Source of the DNA: Nocardioides sp.
Lineage (GTDB): Bacteria > Actinomycetota > Actinomycetes > Propionibacteriales > Nocardioidaceae
Assembly: GCF_029937575.1 (NCBI RefSeq)
Contig: NZ_JAPYPS010000021.1
Coordinates: 1-62,407 of the forward strand
Length of the DNA stretch: 62,407 nucleotides
Reading direction: 5' to 3'
Position numbers and translations under genes: made by a program. Positions 7,787-17,060 of this stretch are shown one piece after another. The notes under the pieces are model-generated. The model saw only the letters and a list, made by a program, of their open reading frames with translations, was not told the DNA's origin and did not search any database. Position 1 is the first letter of the stretch. Each line of letters begins with the position of its first letter.

Positions 7787-8596
7787 TCAGACTCCCTTCG
7801 GCCGGGCGACGAGCTCGAGCACCCGTCCGAGCCACTCGATGAGCAGCGCGAGGAGAGCCACGAGCACCGCCCCGGCGACGATGAGCGAGGGCAGGAAGAG
7901 CGAGATCCCGGTCTGGATGATCGCCCCGAGGCCCCCGCCGTTGATGAACGTGGCCAGCGTCGCCGTGCCGACGACCAGGACGAGCGCGGTCCGGACGCCG
8001 GCCATGATCACCGGCAGGGCGAGCGGCAGCTCCACGCGCAGCAGCACGGCCGCCGACGACATGCCGAGCCCGCGCCCGGCCTCGACCAGGGTGGGATCGA
8101 CGCCTTGGAGGCCGGTGACGGTGTTGCGCAGCACGGGCAGAATCCCGTAGAGGGTCAGCGAGATGACCGCGGTCCAGAAGCCGTAGCCCAGCCAGATGGC
8201 CAGCAGCACGATCAGGCCGATCGATGGCGCGCCCTGCCCGGCGTTGGCGACGCCGACGACGAGCGGGGAGATCCGTCGCAGGGGACCTCGGGTCAGCCCG
8301 ATGCCGAGCGGTACGGCGATCAGCACCACCAGCGCCGACGACACGAGCGTCAGGCTGACGTGGCGCTGGATCAGGTCGACGACCAGCGGCCAGGCCAGCT
8401 GTTCGAGCTCGGCACCGGTGAGATCAGCTGTCTGGCGCCACACGACGTACCCGGCGAAGGTGAGCAGCACCAGCACTGGCGGCACCACCAGCATGAGCAC
8501 GGTCTCGCCGTCGAGGCGCCGTCCGGACTTCTTCGGGGCACCAGGCGCGTCCGCGGCGTCCGGGGCCGGGTCGACGTTGGCGACGGTGTCACTCAT
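7787..8596 (-). CDS. Osmoprotectant ABC transporter permease (OpuCB/ProW type), second copy
   Basis: The 269-residue membrane protein has about six hydrophobic helices and the inner-membrane component loop GRGLGMSSAAVLLRVELPLALPVI-like region (about residues 165-190), which docks onto the ATPase. The N-terminal 35 residues are polar and cytoplasmic, rich in Asp, Pro and Ala. Its start overlaps the ATPase gene's stop by 8 bp. Together with the first permease at 9776-10417 it forms a heterodimeric channel, as in OpuC-type importers. Confidence 0.92.
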   Translation of the reverse strand: MSDTVANVDPAPDAADAPGAPKKSGRRLDGETVLMLVVPPVLVLLTFAGYVVWRQTADLTGAELEQLAWPLVVDLIQRHVSLTLVSSALVVLIAVPLGIGLTRGPLRRISPLVVGVANAGQGAPSIGLIVLLAIWLGYGFWTAVISLTLYGILPVLRNTVTGLQGVDPTLVEAGRGLGMSSAAVLLRVELPLALPVIMAGVRTALVLVVGTATLATFINGGGLGAIIQTGISLFLPSLIVAGAVLVALLALLIEWLGRVLELVARPKGV

Positions 8597-9779
8597 CAGC
8601 CTGCTCCTCGAGCGAGCGGATGTGATCGGTGACCGCGTCGAAGACGACGACGCCGAGGTACTGGTCGCGGTCGCCGGTCACCACGGCCCCGCCGTGGCTC
8701 GAGCTCAGCATCGTGTCGAGAGCGTCGTTGAGGGTGGCGCGCTGATCGATGGTGATCAGCTCGTCGGCGGGCTCGACGACGCTGTCGCCCTTGAGCTGGC
8801 GCAGCCACGGCCAGCTGACCGGACGACCGCGACTGTCCAGCACGACGACCGATCGCTCACCGGCCGCCTCCGCGCGACGACGTACGTCTCCCACCTTCTC
8901 GCCGACCGTGGCCGTGACGGGCCTGTGCAGCTCGACCTCGGAGACCCGGACCAGGCTGAGCTGCTTGAGCGAGGAGCCCGAGCCGACGAAGTCCTCGACG
9001 AACTCGTCCGCCGGCGCGCCCAGGACCGCTTCGGGGGAGTCGTACTGGGCGATCCGCGCACCCTCCTTGAGGATCAGGATGCGATCGCCGAGCTTGATGG
9101 CCTCGTCGATGTCATGGGTGACGCACACGATGGTCTTGCGCAGCTCGCGCTGGATCGAGAGGAGCTCGTCCTGCAGCCGCTGCCGGGTGATCGGGTCGAC
9201 GGCACCGAACGGCTCGTCCATCAGCAGGACCGGCGGATCGGCGGCCAACCCGCGAGCGACGCCGACGCGCTGCTGCTGACCGCCGGAGAGCTCGCGCGGG
9301 TAGCGGTCGCGGTACTTCGCCGGCTCGAGGCCGACGAGGTCGAGCAGCTCGTCGATGCGCTCCTGCACACGTCGCGTGTCCCACCCCAGGAGCTTGGGCA
9401 CGATCGCGATGTTCTTGGCCACCGTGAGGTGCGGGAACAGGCTTCCGCCCTGGATGACGTAGCCGATCTTGCGGCGCAGGGCGTTCTCGCTCTGGCCGCG
9501 CGCGTCCTCCCCGTCGATACGAATCGTGCCGGACGTCGGCTCGATGAGCCGGTTGATCATCTTCAGCGAGGTCGTCTTGCCGCAGCCCGAGGGGCCGACG
9601 AACATCACGATCTCTCCCGCGGGGATCGTCAACGACAACGACTCGACGGCGGGCGAGGCCTGGCCGGGGTACTGCTTGACGACGTCCTCCAGCACGATCT
9701 CGGCGCCGCTCACCTGGCTCTGCGCCTCCTCGGCAGGGGGCTCCTCGCTGGTGGGCTCCATGGCGTGCTCGGTGCTCAT
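8589..9779 (-). CDS. Osmoprotectant ABC transporter ATP-binding protein with C-terminal CBS pair
   Basis: The 396-residue protein shows Walker A (GPSGCGKT, about residue 58), signature LSGGQQQR, Walker B ending MDEPFGAVD, and the His switch THD. The C-terminal third (about 270-390) carries a CBS-domain pair, the ionic-strength or nucleotide sensor of OpuA-type importers. ATG 9779 is chosen because the family's nucleotide-binding domain begins about 30 residues later (EIVLEDVVKQYPG) and because it forms an ATGA overlap with the upstream permease stop. Longer upstream reading is the shadow of that permease. Confidence 0.93.
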   Translation of the reverse strand: MSTEHAMEPTSEEPPAEEAQSQVSGAEIVLEDVVKQYPGQASPAVESLSLTIPAGEIVMFVGPSGCGKTTSLKMINRLIEPTSGTIRIDGEDARGQSENALRRKIGYVIQGGSLFPHLTVAKNIAIVPKLLGWDTRRVQERIDELLDLVGLEPAKYRDRYPRELSGGQQQRVGVARGLAADPPVLLMDEPFGAVDPITRQRLQDELLSIQRELRKTIVCVTHDIDEAIKLGDRILILKEGARIAQYDSPEAVLGAPADEFVEDFVGSGSSLKQLSLVRVSEVELHRPVTATVGEKVGDVRRRAEAAGERSVVVLDSRGRPVSWPWLRQLKGDSVVEPADELITIDQRATLNDALDTMLSSSHGGAVVTGDRDQYLGVVVFDAVTDHIRSLEEQADE

Positions 9780-10417
9780 GCGCGAATTCCTCTCGGGACG
9801 GTGACGCGGCCGAGCAGAAGGAGGAGCGCGTCGGCGATCAGCGCGACGACGACCACCCCCAGAGTGCCGACCAGGGCGTAGTTGACGGCATTGGCCCCGC
9901 CGATCGAGGCGAGGCCGCGGAAGATGTAGTCGCCGAGGCCGGGGCCCCGCACGTAGGCGGCGATGGCGGCGACCCCCATCGACATCTGCATCGAGATCCG
10001 GACTCCGGCCAGGATCACCGGCCAGGCCAGCGGCAGTCGGATGCGCCACAGCACCGCGAGCCGGCTCATCCCCATCCCGCGGGCCGACTCCACCAACGTC
10101 GGGTCGACCTGCTGCAGCCCGACCACGGCGTTGCGCAGCACCGGCAGCACCGCGTAGAAGGCGACCGCGAGGAAGGCGGTGAAGGCGCCGATGGAGAAGA
10201 CGGGCAGGAGCAGGCCGACCAGGGCGAACGACGGGATCGTCAGTCCGATGGCACTGATCGCGTTGGCCACGCCCTGCAACCGCGGAGCACCGACGACCAG
10301 TACGGCGAGCACGACCGCGATCAGGGTGGCGACGAGGACGGCCTGCACCACCAGGTTGAAGTGCTGGAAGGTGTTGTAGGCGATCTGCTCACGTCTCTCG
10401 ACGATGAAGTCCCACAC
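9776..10417 (-). CDS. Osmoprotectant ABC transporter permease, first gene of the operon
   Basis: The 213-residue protein has five to six membrane helices and the conserved loop ESARGMGMSRLAVLWRIRLP (about residues 110-129). The start is the GTG at 10417, preceded by GAGGAGGT about 12 bases upstream. It is the shorter, N-terminally minimal partner of the 269-residue permease. Gene order permease-ATPase-permease-binding protein is the standard OpuC-like layout. The 134 bp upstream to cbs shows no clear operator. Confidence 0.91.
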   Translation of the reverse strand: MWDFIVERREQIAYNTFQHFNLVVQAVLVATLIAVVLAVLVVGAPRLQGVANAISAIGLTIPSFALVGLLLPVFSIGAFTAFLAVAFYAVLPVLRNAVVGLQQVDPTLVESARGMGMSRLAVLWRIRLPLAWPVILAGVRISMQMSMGVAAIAAYVRGPGLGDYIFRGLASIGGANAVNYALVGTLGVVVVALIADALLLLLGRVTVPRGIRA

Positions 10418-10551
10418 GGATCGAGCCGACCTCCTCAGGTCTCAGGTCAGGTTGCCGGCACGCTCGCGCAGCGCCGACCTACGACCCCATCACGCATGCC
10501 GGGAGCCGCCCCCACCCCTGGGGAGGTACCCGCGAGGAGGTCGTGACCGGG

Positions 10552-11946
10552 TCAGATCGACAGGAAGGCCAGCAGGTCCTGCCGAGTCAGCACCCCGACG
10601 GGCTTGCCGTCCTCCTGCACCAGCACCGCGTCGACACCCTCCAGCAGCGAGACCGCGTCGGAGGCGTCCTCGGTGGAGCCGATCGTCGGCAGGGGCGCCG
10701 ACATGTGCTCGTCGACGGGGTCGGTGAGCTTGGCGCTCCCGGCGAAGAGTGCCTCGAGCAGGCCCCGGTCCGAGACGGAGCCGGCCACCTCGGCCGCCAC
10801 GATCGGGGGCTCTGCGCGGACCACGGGCATCTGCGAGACTCCGTACTCCTGCAGGATCGCGATCGCCTCGGCGACCGTCTCGCTCGGGTGGGTGTGCACG
10901 AGGTCGGGCAGCTGCCCGGACTTGCCGCGCAGCACGTCGCCCACCGTGCGGGTGGAGCCGGCGGTGCCGCTGGCGAAGCCGTACTGACCCAACCAGTCGT
11001 CGTTGAAGATCTTGGTCAGGTAGCCCCGGCCGGAGTCGGGAAGCAGCACCACGATCACCGCGTCGCGACCCTCCGGAGTGCCGGCCAGCTCGTGGGCCAG
11101 CTGGCGAGCGGCGTACGCCGCCATGCCGCACGAGCCCCCGACGAGCAGTGCTTCCTCGCGGGCCAGTCGCCGGGTGAAGGCGAAGGAGTCGGCGTCGGAG
11201 ACCTCGATGATCCGGTCCGCGATCGAGCGGTCGTAGGTGTCGGGCCAGAAGTCCTCACCGACGCCCTCGACGAGGTACGGACGACCGGTGCCGCCGGAGT
11301 AGACCGAGCCGGCCGGGTCCGCGCCGACGACCTGGATCTCGGGATTCATCTCCTTGAGGTAGCGCCCGGTGCCGCTGATGGTGCCACCGGTGCCGACCCC
11401 CGCGACGAAGTGCGTGATGCGCCCCTCGGTCTGCTCCCAGATCTCCGGGCCGGTGGTCTCGTAGTGCGAGCGCGGGTTGTGCGGGTTGGAGTACTGGTCG
11501 GGCTTCCACGCCCCCGGCTGGGAGGCGAGGCGGTCCGAGACGTTGTAGTAGGAGTCGGGATGCTCCGGTGCGACGGCGGTGGGGCACACCACGACCTCGG
11601 CGCCGTAGGCGCGCAACACGTTGCGCTTGTCCTCGCTCACCTTGTCGGGGCACACGAAGATGCAGTGGTAGCCCTTGGCCTGGGCGACCATCGCCAGGCC
11701 GACACCGGTGTTGCCGGAGGTCGGCTCGACGATCGTGCCGCCAGGCTGCAGCTCACCGGACTCCTCCGCCGCCTCGATCATCCGGGTCGCGATCCGGTCC
11801 TTCACCGAGCCGCCCGGGTTGAGGTACTCGATCTTCGCGAGCACCAGCGGGCCGGCCTCCTCCGTGTCGGGCACGTCCAGTGTTCTGGAGAGCCGCAGCA
11901 GCGGGGTGTTGCCGATCAGGTCGAGGAGCGAGTTCACGTACTGCAC
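10552..11946 (-). CDS. cbs: Cystathionine beta-synthase
   Basis: This PLP enzyme condenses serine and homocysteine in the reverse transsulfuration route. The 464-residue protein has the PLP lysine in NPGGSVKDR (Lys49), SGNTG for cofactor contact, GTGGTISGTGRYLKE for the phosphate loop, and VEGVGEDFWP, which is characteristic of CBS rather than cysteine synthase. A C-terminal CBS-domain pair (about 340-464) is present. The GTG at 11946 gives MQYVNSLLDLIGNTP, aligning with the mycobacterial protein's start. The neighbouring divergent GDSL-esterase gene repeats the M. tuberculosis arrangement. Confidence 0.95.
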   Translation of the reverse strand: MQYVNSLLDLIGNTPLLRLSRTLDVPDTEEAGPLVLAKIEYLNPGGSVKDRIATRMIEAAEESGELQPGGTIVEPTSGNTGVGLAMVAQAKGYHCIFVCPDKVSEDKRNVLRAYGAEVVVCPTAVAPEHPDSYYNVSDRLASQPGAWKPDQYSNPHNPRSHYETTGPEIWEQTEGRITHFVAGVGTGGTISGTGRYLKEMNPEIQVVGADPAGSVYSGGTGRPYLVEGVGEDFWPDTYDRSIADRIIEVSDADSFAFTRRLAREEALLVGGSCGMAAYAARQLAHELAGTPEGRDAVIVVLLPDSGRGYLTKIFNDDWLGQYGFASGTAGSTRTVGDVLRGKSGQLPDLVHTHPSETVAEAIAILQEYGVSQMPVVRAEPPIVAAEVAGSVSDRGLLEALFAGSAKLTDPVDEHMSAPLPTIGSTEDASDAVSLLEGVDAVLVQEDGKPVGVLTRQDLLAFLSI

Positions 11947-12032
11947 GCAGCCAACGTAGCCCGGATCCACCCCGATGCGCCCAACGCCGGACCCGCGACA
12001 ACGCCCGCGTGACGACTTCGTAGAATCCAGGC

Positions 12033-13115
12033 ATGGGAAAGGCCGCTGCAGCACGCAAGCTCGCAGCCGCCGCCGCCTTCGGAGGCGGGGGCCTCTCGAT
12101 CCTCGGGGCCGGCATCTACGGCGTCCTGACCGCCGAGGCCAAGCTCGCACGACGCACGATCGGCGAGGTCTCCTCCGACCCGGTGCCCGACTCGACCGGC
12201 TGGTACGGACGCGGTCGCCCCGGTCCCGCGCTCAAGATCGCGCTCCTGGGCGACTCCAGCGCGTGCGGGTACGGCGTGGACCGCGTCGAGCAGACGCCCG
12301 GCTCGCTGCTCGCCAGTGGCGTCTCCGCCCAGGGCAATCGCCGCATCTACATCCGACAGTTCTGCGTGGTGGGCGCCGTCACCGCCGACCTGGCCTCCCA
12401 GATCGACCGGGCCCTCCCGATCGAGCCCGACGTCGCGATGATCCTCATCGGCGCCAACGACGTCACCCACGTGACTCTCCCCTCGGCGTCGGTGCGACAC
12501 CTCTCCGAGGGCGTCCGGCGCCTGCGCGAGGCCGGCGTCTCCGTCGTGGTCGGCACCTGCCCCGACCTCGGCACCGTCACCCCCATCGCCCAGCCCCTGC
12601 GCCAGATCGCCCGGTCCTGGTCCCGACGCCTCGCCGCGGCCCAGACCATCGCGGTCATCGAGGAGGGCGGACGCACCATCTCCCTCGGCTCCATCCTCGG
12701 GCCCGAGTTCGCCGCGGCGCCTGCCCTGCTCTTCGGCCCCGACCAGTTCCACCCCTCGCCCGAGGGCTACCGCGCCCTCGTCCGTCTCCTGCTTCCCTCG
12801 GTGCTGGCCGCCCTCGGCCTGGGTCCCGACGACGAGACCGACCCGGAGCCCTACCGCGGCGAGGGCGTCCTGCCGGTCACCCGAGCAGCGATCCAGGCGG
12901 TCAACGAGGCCGGCACCGAGCTCGACGGCACCGAGGTCGGCGGGAACCGCCTCGGCGTCCGCGGCCGTTGGGTCGAGCTGCGCCACCGCCGCCGTCGCCC
13001 TCAGACCGAGGGTTCGGCGCCCGAGTCGAGCGAGCACGACGAGTCGGGCACGTCCGGCGAGCCGAGCGAGACACCCGTCGACCACGACGCCGTCAGCGAC
13101 ACGACCGGAGACTGA
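12033..13115 (+). CDS. SGNH/GDSL-family esterase, membrane-anchored
   Basis: The 360-residue protein has a hydrophobic N-terminal segment (about residues 10-33) and an SGNH hydrolase domain. The nucleophile is Ser75 in LLGDSSACG, block III is IGANDVTH, and the catalytic Asp/His motif is DQFHPS. The last 80 residues are charged and probably disordered. It matches the family of the M. tuberculosis Rv1075c GDSL esterase, which also lies beside cbs. The substrate (lipid or cell-envelope ester) is unknown. A strong hairpin follows the stop. Confidence 0.85.
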   Translation: MGKAAAARKLAAAAAFGGGGLSILGAGIYGVLTAEAKLARRTIGEVSSDPVPDSTGWYGRGRPGPALKIALLGDSSACGYGVDRVEQTPGSLLASGVSAQGNRRIYIRQFCVVGAVTADLASQIDRALPIEPDVAMILIGANDVTHVTLPSASVRHLSEGVRRLREAGVSVVVGTCPDLGTVTPIAQPLRQIARSWSRRLAAAQTIAVIEEGGRTISLGSILGPEFAAAPALLFGPDQFHPSPEGYRALVRLLLPSVLAALGLGPDDETDPEPYRGEGVLPVTRAAIQAVNEAGTELDGTEVGGNRLGVRGRWVELRHRRRRPQTEGSAPESSEHDESGTSGEPSETPVDHDAVSDTTGD

Positions 13116-13125
13116 GCCCGGACGC

Positions 13126-13160
13126 ACCGCGGGCCCCGAGCAACGCTCGGGGCCCGCGGT
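13126..13160. terminator. Bidirectional hairpin terminator
   Basis: A perfect 15-bp inverted repeat (stem ACCGCGGGCCCCGAG, 5-base loop CAACG) lies between the convergent GDSL esterase and Bax-inhibitor-1 genes. There is no U-tract, as is usual for actinobacterial terminators. Its position and symmetry allow it to stop transcription from both sides. Confidence 0.85.
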
Positions 13161-13201
13161 CTGCGTGGATCAGGTGGTGATCCGGGAGTGATCGTCCGGG
13201 A

Positions 13202-14056
13202 TCAGTCCTGGCTGAAGTAGGCCAGGATGCGCAGCAGGTTGGTGTAGATCCAGACCAGGCTGACGGTCATCGCGAAGGCCGCACGCCACGACTCGCGCTC
13301 GGGGAGGCCGTTGGCCACGCCCTGCTCGACGAAGTCGAAGTCCATGATCAGCATGAAGACACCGAGCGCGAGCCCGGCGAAGGCGGTCAGCATGCCGAGG
13401 CCACTGACCCCGAAGAGGCCGATCTCGGCGCCGAAGGCACCCAGGACGAGCTCCATCAGGCTGAGGCCGATCATGCCGAAGACACCGGCCATGACCATGC
13501 GCTGGAACTTCGCGCCGACCTTGATGTTGAAGAACTTGTAGACGGCCAGGGTGCCGGCGAACGCGGCGAAGGTGCCGATCACGGCGCCCTGCACGACGCC
13601 GTCGCCGTACATCACGTTGAAGAGCTTGCTGATGCCGCCGAGCGCGACGCCCTCGACCGCTGCGAAGACGAGCACGAGGGCGGGGCTGATGACCCTCTTG
13701 AAGGACAGCACCATCGAGAGCGCGAAGGCTCCGAGCGAGCCGATCGTCGTGGCAGCGATCAGCGGGCCGAGGTCGGAGGCCTGGGAGAACTCGGTGACCT
13801 CGGGGGTCAGGATCCAGGTGGCGAGCGCCGCCACGACGACCACGCCGAGCGAGATGGCGGTCTTCTGGACGACGGTGTCGACCGTCATTCGGTCCTCGCG
13901 GACCGGGGCCTGCGGGGCGCCGTAGGCGACCTCGGAACCCTGGCCGGCCTGTCCGGTGGACCAGGTGGACGGGTCGCCGTAGCCGGCGTACGTCTGGTTG
14001 CCGCCGGCGCGGCTGAACTCCTCCGAGCGACGGAACACCGGGTTGTTGCTCTGCAT
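13202..14056 (-). CDS. Bax inhibitor-1/YccA-family membrane protein
   Basis: The 284-residue protein has a 55-residue polar N-terminus (MQSNNPVFRRSEEFSR, then Gly/Ala/Pro-rich) and seven hydrophobic helices. The final charged segment and conserved acidic pattern (LIMDFDFVEQGV) are those of the TMBIM/YccA group. Homologues behave as pH-sensitive calcium leak channels or interact with FtsH. A textbook ribosome site (AAGGAGGAG) lies 4 bases before the ATG. It is transcribed alone towards the hairpin terminator. Confidence 0.9.
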   Translation of the reverse strand: MQSNNPVFRRSEEFSRAGGNQTYAGYGDPSTWSTGQAGQGSEVAYGAPQAPVREDRMTVDTVVQKTAISLGVVVVAALATWILTPEVTEFSQASDLGPLIAATTIGSLGAFALSMVLSFKRVISPALVLVFAAVEGVALGGISKLFNVMYGDGVVQGAVIGTFAAFAGTLAVYKFFNIKVGAKFQRMVMAGVFGMIGLSLMELVLGAFGAEIGLFGVSGLGMLTAFAGLALGVFMLIMDFDFVEQGVANGLPERESWRAAFAMTVSLVWIYTNLLRILAYFSQD

Positions 14057-14192
14057 GGTCTCCTCCTTGGAGGCCGGATGAACTGGTGGGCGGACCGAGT
14101 CGGCCCGTCATAGGTTCCAACGTACGGCATCGTCGAGAAAGTTCCGCCACGCCAGGTGAATTCCGAGCGCCACGCGTTGCTAGTGTTCGCCG

Positions 14193-16400
14193 GTGCTGAC
14201 GGGGGTGGACCAGACCGGATCCGCACCCCCACGCGGCACGCGCCCCCGTTCGTTCCGAGCGGACATCCAGGGCCTGCGAGCCGTGGCGGTGCTGATCGTG
14301 GTCGCGGGCCATGCGGGAGTGCCGTTCCTCACCGGCGGCTTCGTGGGCGTCGACGTCTTCTTCGTCATCTCCGGCTTCCTGATCACGCGCCTGCTGGTCG
14401 TCGAGGTTCAGCGTTCCGGGCGAGTGTCCCTGCGCGCGTTCTACGCCCGCCGGGCCCGCCGCATCCTGCCGGCGGCGACCCTGGTCCTGGCGGTGACGGT
14501 CGCGGCGTCGGCGATCTGGCTCAGCGCGCTCGATGCGCTCAACGTCGTGACCGACGCCCTCTGGGCCGTCTTCTTCGCCGCCAACCTCCGCTTCGCCGAC
14601 GTCGGGACCGACTACTTCGCCCAGGAGGAGGCGGCCTCGCCACTGCAGCACTACTGGTCCCTGGCGGTCGAGGAGCAGTTCTACCTCGTGTGGCCGGTGC
14701 TCCTGCTCGCCTGCGCGTGGCTGGCCGGTCGCCGAGGCCCCGCGGACGGCGGGTTCCCCCGCCGGGGACTGCTGGGGGTGCTCGCCGCCCTGATCCTGGC
14801 CTCCCTCGCCTACGCCCTGCTCCAGACGGGCAGCGACCCGATCGCCGCCTACTTCTCGACCCCCGCGCGTGCCTGGGAGCTGGGCGTGGGCGCGGTGCTG
14901 GCCGTCGTCGGCCACCGCGTGGGTGAGCGCCTGCCGACGGCGGCGCGCGGCGTCCTCACTCTCGCGGGCCTCACGGCGATCGGGGTCGCATGCGTCGCCT
15001 ACGACGCCGGCACGGCGTTCCCCGGTGCTGCCGCGCTGCTCCCGACGCTGGGGGCCGGCGCCGTGCTGCTCAGTGGCATCGGCAGTCCCGACTCCGCCGA
15101 GCGCAGTCCCTGGCCGGTCCGGGTGCTCGCCGTGCGACCACTGCGCGTCGTCGGCGACTGGTCCTACTCCTTGTACCTGTGGCACTGGCCCCTCCTCGTG
15201 ATCCCCGGCCTTGCGCTCGAGAGGTCGCTGACGGCGTACGAGTCGGTCGCGGCCGTGACCGTCGCCCTCCTCCTGGCCGGCCTGACCTTCCACCTCGTCG
15301 AGAACCCTGCGCGTTCCGGGGCGAGATCCGGCAAGCGACCCCACCAGCGGCAGCGCACCGTCCGGCGCGGCCTTGCGCTCTACCCCGCCTCGGTCCTCGT
15401 GGTCGCGCTGATCTCTCTGGCCGCTCACCAGTACGCCGACTCTCGGCTCACCGGGTCCGGCGAGCCCATCACCGTCGCCAACTCCGGGATCGCGGACGCC
15501 CCTGGAGTCATCGTCAGCACCGACGAGACCATCGCCCTCGTGCAGGCGTCGGTCTTCGCGGCGCGGCAGCACCGACCCTTGCCGGGCGAGCTGCGCCCGA
15601 GCCTGACAGAGCTGCGCGGCGACGTCCCGGACGTGGGCGAGTGCGACTACGTCGACGACGACGTACGACGCCTGTGCCCCCGGGGCGTCGAGGACACCGG
15701 TCCGGACGCGAGGACCATCGTGGTCCTGGGCAACTCGCACGGGCGGATGTGGATCCCCGCCTTCGAGCAGATCGCCGATCAGGGCGGCTACACGACGTAC
15801 TACCTGGTCAAGCCCAACTGCACCGCGGCGGACCTCCTCGTCAACGAGCTGGACGACAACGAGACCCCCTGGCAGGAGTGCAGCGACTTCCGGGAGTGGG
15901 CCCTGGAGCAGATCGAAGCCCTGCAGCCGGACCTGACCGTCGTGTCCACCAGTGGCCCCAACGCGATCGTCTACACCGACGACGGCGACACGGTGAACAA
16001 GCGCGACCCCCGCAGGCGCGAGGTCACCGAGGCCGGCTTCGCCGCCCTGTTCGAGCGCCTCCTCCCGCTCACCGAGCGTCTGGTGCTGCTGCGCGACATC
16101 CCGAAGTCCGAGCGCGACGCGGCGACGTGCCTGACTCGAGCCGGCGTCGACCTGGGCACCTGCCTGTTCACCCCGGTGATCGACCAGGAGCAGGACTCCG
16201 CCGACTCCATGGCCGCCGCACGGCGAGTGGGGATCGAGGCGATCGACCCGACACCCTGGCTCTGCTGGCAGGACCAGTGTCCGCTCGTGATCGGCGACGT
16301 CCTGTCCTACCGCGACCGGGGTCACCTCAGCGCGCGGTACGCCGCCATCCTGGCCGACGACCTCGGGCGTCGTCTCGGCCTCTGGTCGCAGCGCGACTGA
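14193..16400 (+). CDS. OafA/YrhL-type acyltransferase-3 with C-terminal SGNH domain
   Basis: The 735-residue protein has an acyltransferase-3 membrane domain (about residues 25-375, ten or more helices) starting FRADIQGLRAVAVLIVVAGH, whose RGLRA-like and HAG signatures mark the family. A C-terminal SGNH-fused domain (about 480-735) has the nucleophile in VLGNSHGRMW and a late His in GHLSARYA. Such fusions O-acetylate surface polysaccharide or peptidoglycan: the membrane half passes an acyl group across and the SGNH half transfers it. The target here is unknown, although a polysaccharide cassette lies at 47-51 kb. The GTG at 14193 is used; the gene stands alone. Confidence 0.92.
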   Translation: MLTGVDQTGSAPPRGTRPRSFRADIQGLRAVAVLIVVAGHAGVPFLTGGFVGVDVFFVISGFLITRLLVVEVQRSGRVSLRAFYARRARRILPAATLVLAVTVAASAIWLSALDALNVVTDALWAVFFAANLRFADVGTDYFAQEEAASPLQHYWSLAVEEQFYLVWPVLLLACAWLAGRRGPADGGFPRRGLLGVLAALILASLAYALLQTGSDPIAAYFSTPARAWELGVGAVLAVVGHRVGERLPTAARGVLTLAGLTAIGVACVAYDAGTAFPGAAALLPTLGAGAVLLSGIGSPDSAERSPWPVRVLAVRPLRVVGDWSYSLYLWHWPLLVIPGLALERSLTAYESVAAVTVALLLAGLTFHLVENPARSGARSGKRPHQRQRTVRRGLALYPASVLVVALISLAAHQYADSRLTGSGEPITVANSGIADAPGVIVSTDETIALVQASVFAARQHRPLPGELRPSLTELRGDVPDVGECDYVDDDVRRLCPRGVEDTGPDARTIVVLGNSHGRMWIPAFEQIADQGGYTTYYLVKPNCTAADLLVNELDDNETPWQECSDFREWALEQIEALQPDLTVVSTSGPNAIVYTDDGDTVNKRDPRRREVTEAGFAALFERLLPLTERLVLLRDIPKSERDAATCLTRAGVDLGTCLFTPVIDQEQDSADSMAAARRVGIEAIDPTPWLCWQDQCPLVIGDVLSYRDRGHLSARYAAILADDLGRRLGLWSQRD

Positions 16401-16598
16401 CCGCCACTGCACGGTGGGTCGGCACCGGTCCCGGTCGAGTGGTCTAGACCTCACGAGGTGATCCACTTCACTCATGGCTCATCACTGAGCGGTCAACCGG
16501 CCTTGCCCGAAATTCACTCGACCTGACACGCGCACTCCACCGCCATCCTGGAGGAGCCGGGCACGAGCACGGCGCCAGCAGTACTCGGGGGGAACCAG

Positions 16599-16895
16599 AT
16601 GATGACACTCACACCAGTCGATTGCAGTGGCGAGTCGATGACGCTTCACCGAGCGGTCAGCGACCTTCCCGAGCACGTCCGCAGCGCCGTCACGCGCTGG
16701 CTGGCCGACCACGAGATCGACCCCGACACGGTCGCCCTGGGCCAGCCCATCGAGCGGGACGCGATGCGCGAGATCCTCACCTGGCGAGAGAGCACCGACC
16801 ACGGCGTCCTGGTCCGCACCCGCCTGCCGGCCGTGGCCGACGGCGCCGTCTGGCCCGCACCCTTCCCGACCCAGCTGCTGCGCCAGTCCGCCTGA
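16599..16895 (+). CDS. Small protein of unknown function (98 aa)
   Basis: I do not recognise this protein. It starts at a double ATG (16599/16602) with a GGGGGG ribosome site 5-8 bases upstream, has actinobacterial codon use, and is free of cysteines beyond one near the N-terminus. The segment LPEHVRSAVTRWLADHEIDPDTVALGQPIERD looks helical, and the C-terminus is more hydrophobic. No signal peptide or membrane helix is seen. It is isolated between an acyltransferase gene and a tRNA, in the least gene-dense part of the window. It may be a lineage-specific protein; absence of expression would not be surprising. Confidence 0.55.
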   Translation: MMTLTPVDCSGESMTLHRAVSDLPEHVRSAVTRWLADHEIDPDTVALGQPIERDAMREILTWRESTDHGVLVRTRLPAVADGAVWPAPFPTQLLRQSA

Positions 16896-16945
16896 CCGAC
16901 AGCCGGCTGCGGCCGAGCGACGACCGGCTCCCACCTGACGTGAGC

Positions 16946-17022
16946 TGGTGCCCCCGGTGGGGCTCGAACCCACACTGGACCGGGTTTAAGCCGGCTTCCT
17001 CTGCCGATTGGGATACGGGGGC
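16946..17022 (-). tRNA. tRNA with anticodon UAA (would read UUA), class-I shape
   Basis: The reverse strand folds as a tRNA: acceptor GCCCCCG pairs perfectly with CGGGGGC, discriminator A and an encoded CCA follow, and the T arm is GTGGG/CCCAC with a TTCGAGC loop. The anticodon loop is CTTAAAC in a GCCGG/CCGGT stem, so the anticodon is UAA. The variable loop has only five bases (CCAGT), although tRNA-Leu should have a long arm. The D stem has a C-A mismatch, and there is one extra base between D and anticodon stems, giving 77 nt. It is probably called tRNA-Leu by software; its true amino acid is uncertain. Confidence 0.85.
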
Positions 17023-17060
17023 GAGGATGTTCCTGCTGCCTCTCTGGGGTCCCTGAGGTC

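Noticed and set aside
13170..16475. An 1101-codon open frame on the - strand spanning the Bax-inhibitor gene and the antisense of the acyltransferase
   Set aside because: It crosses two real genes and the terminator; the translation has no coherent domain.
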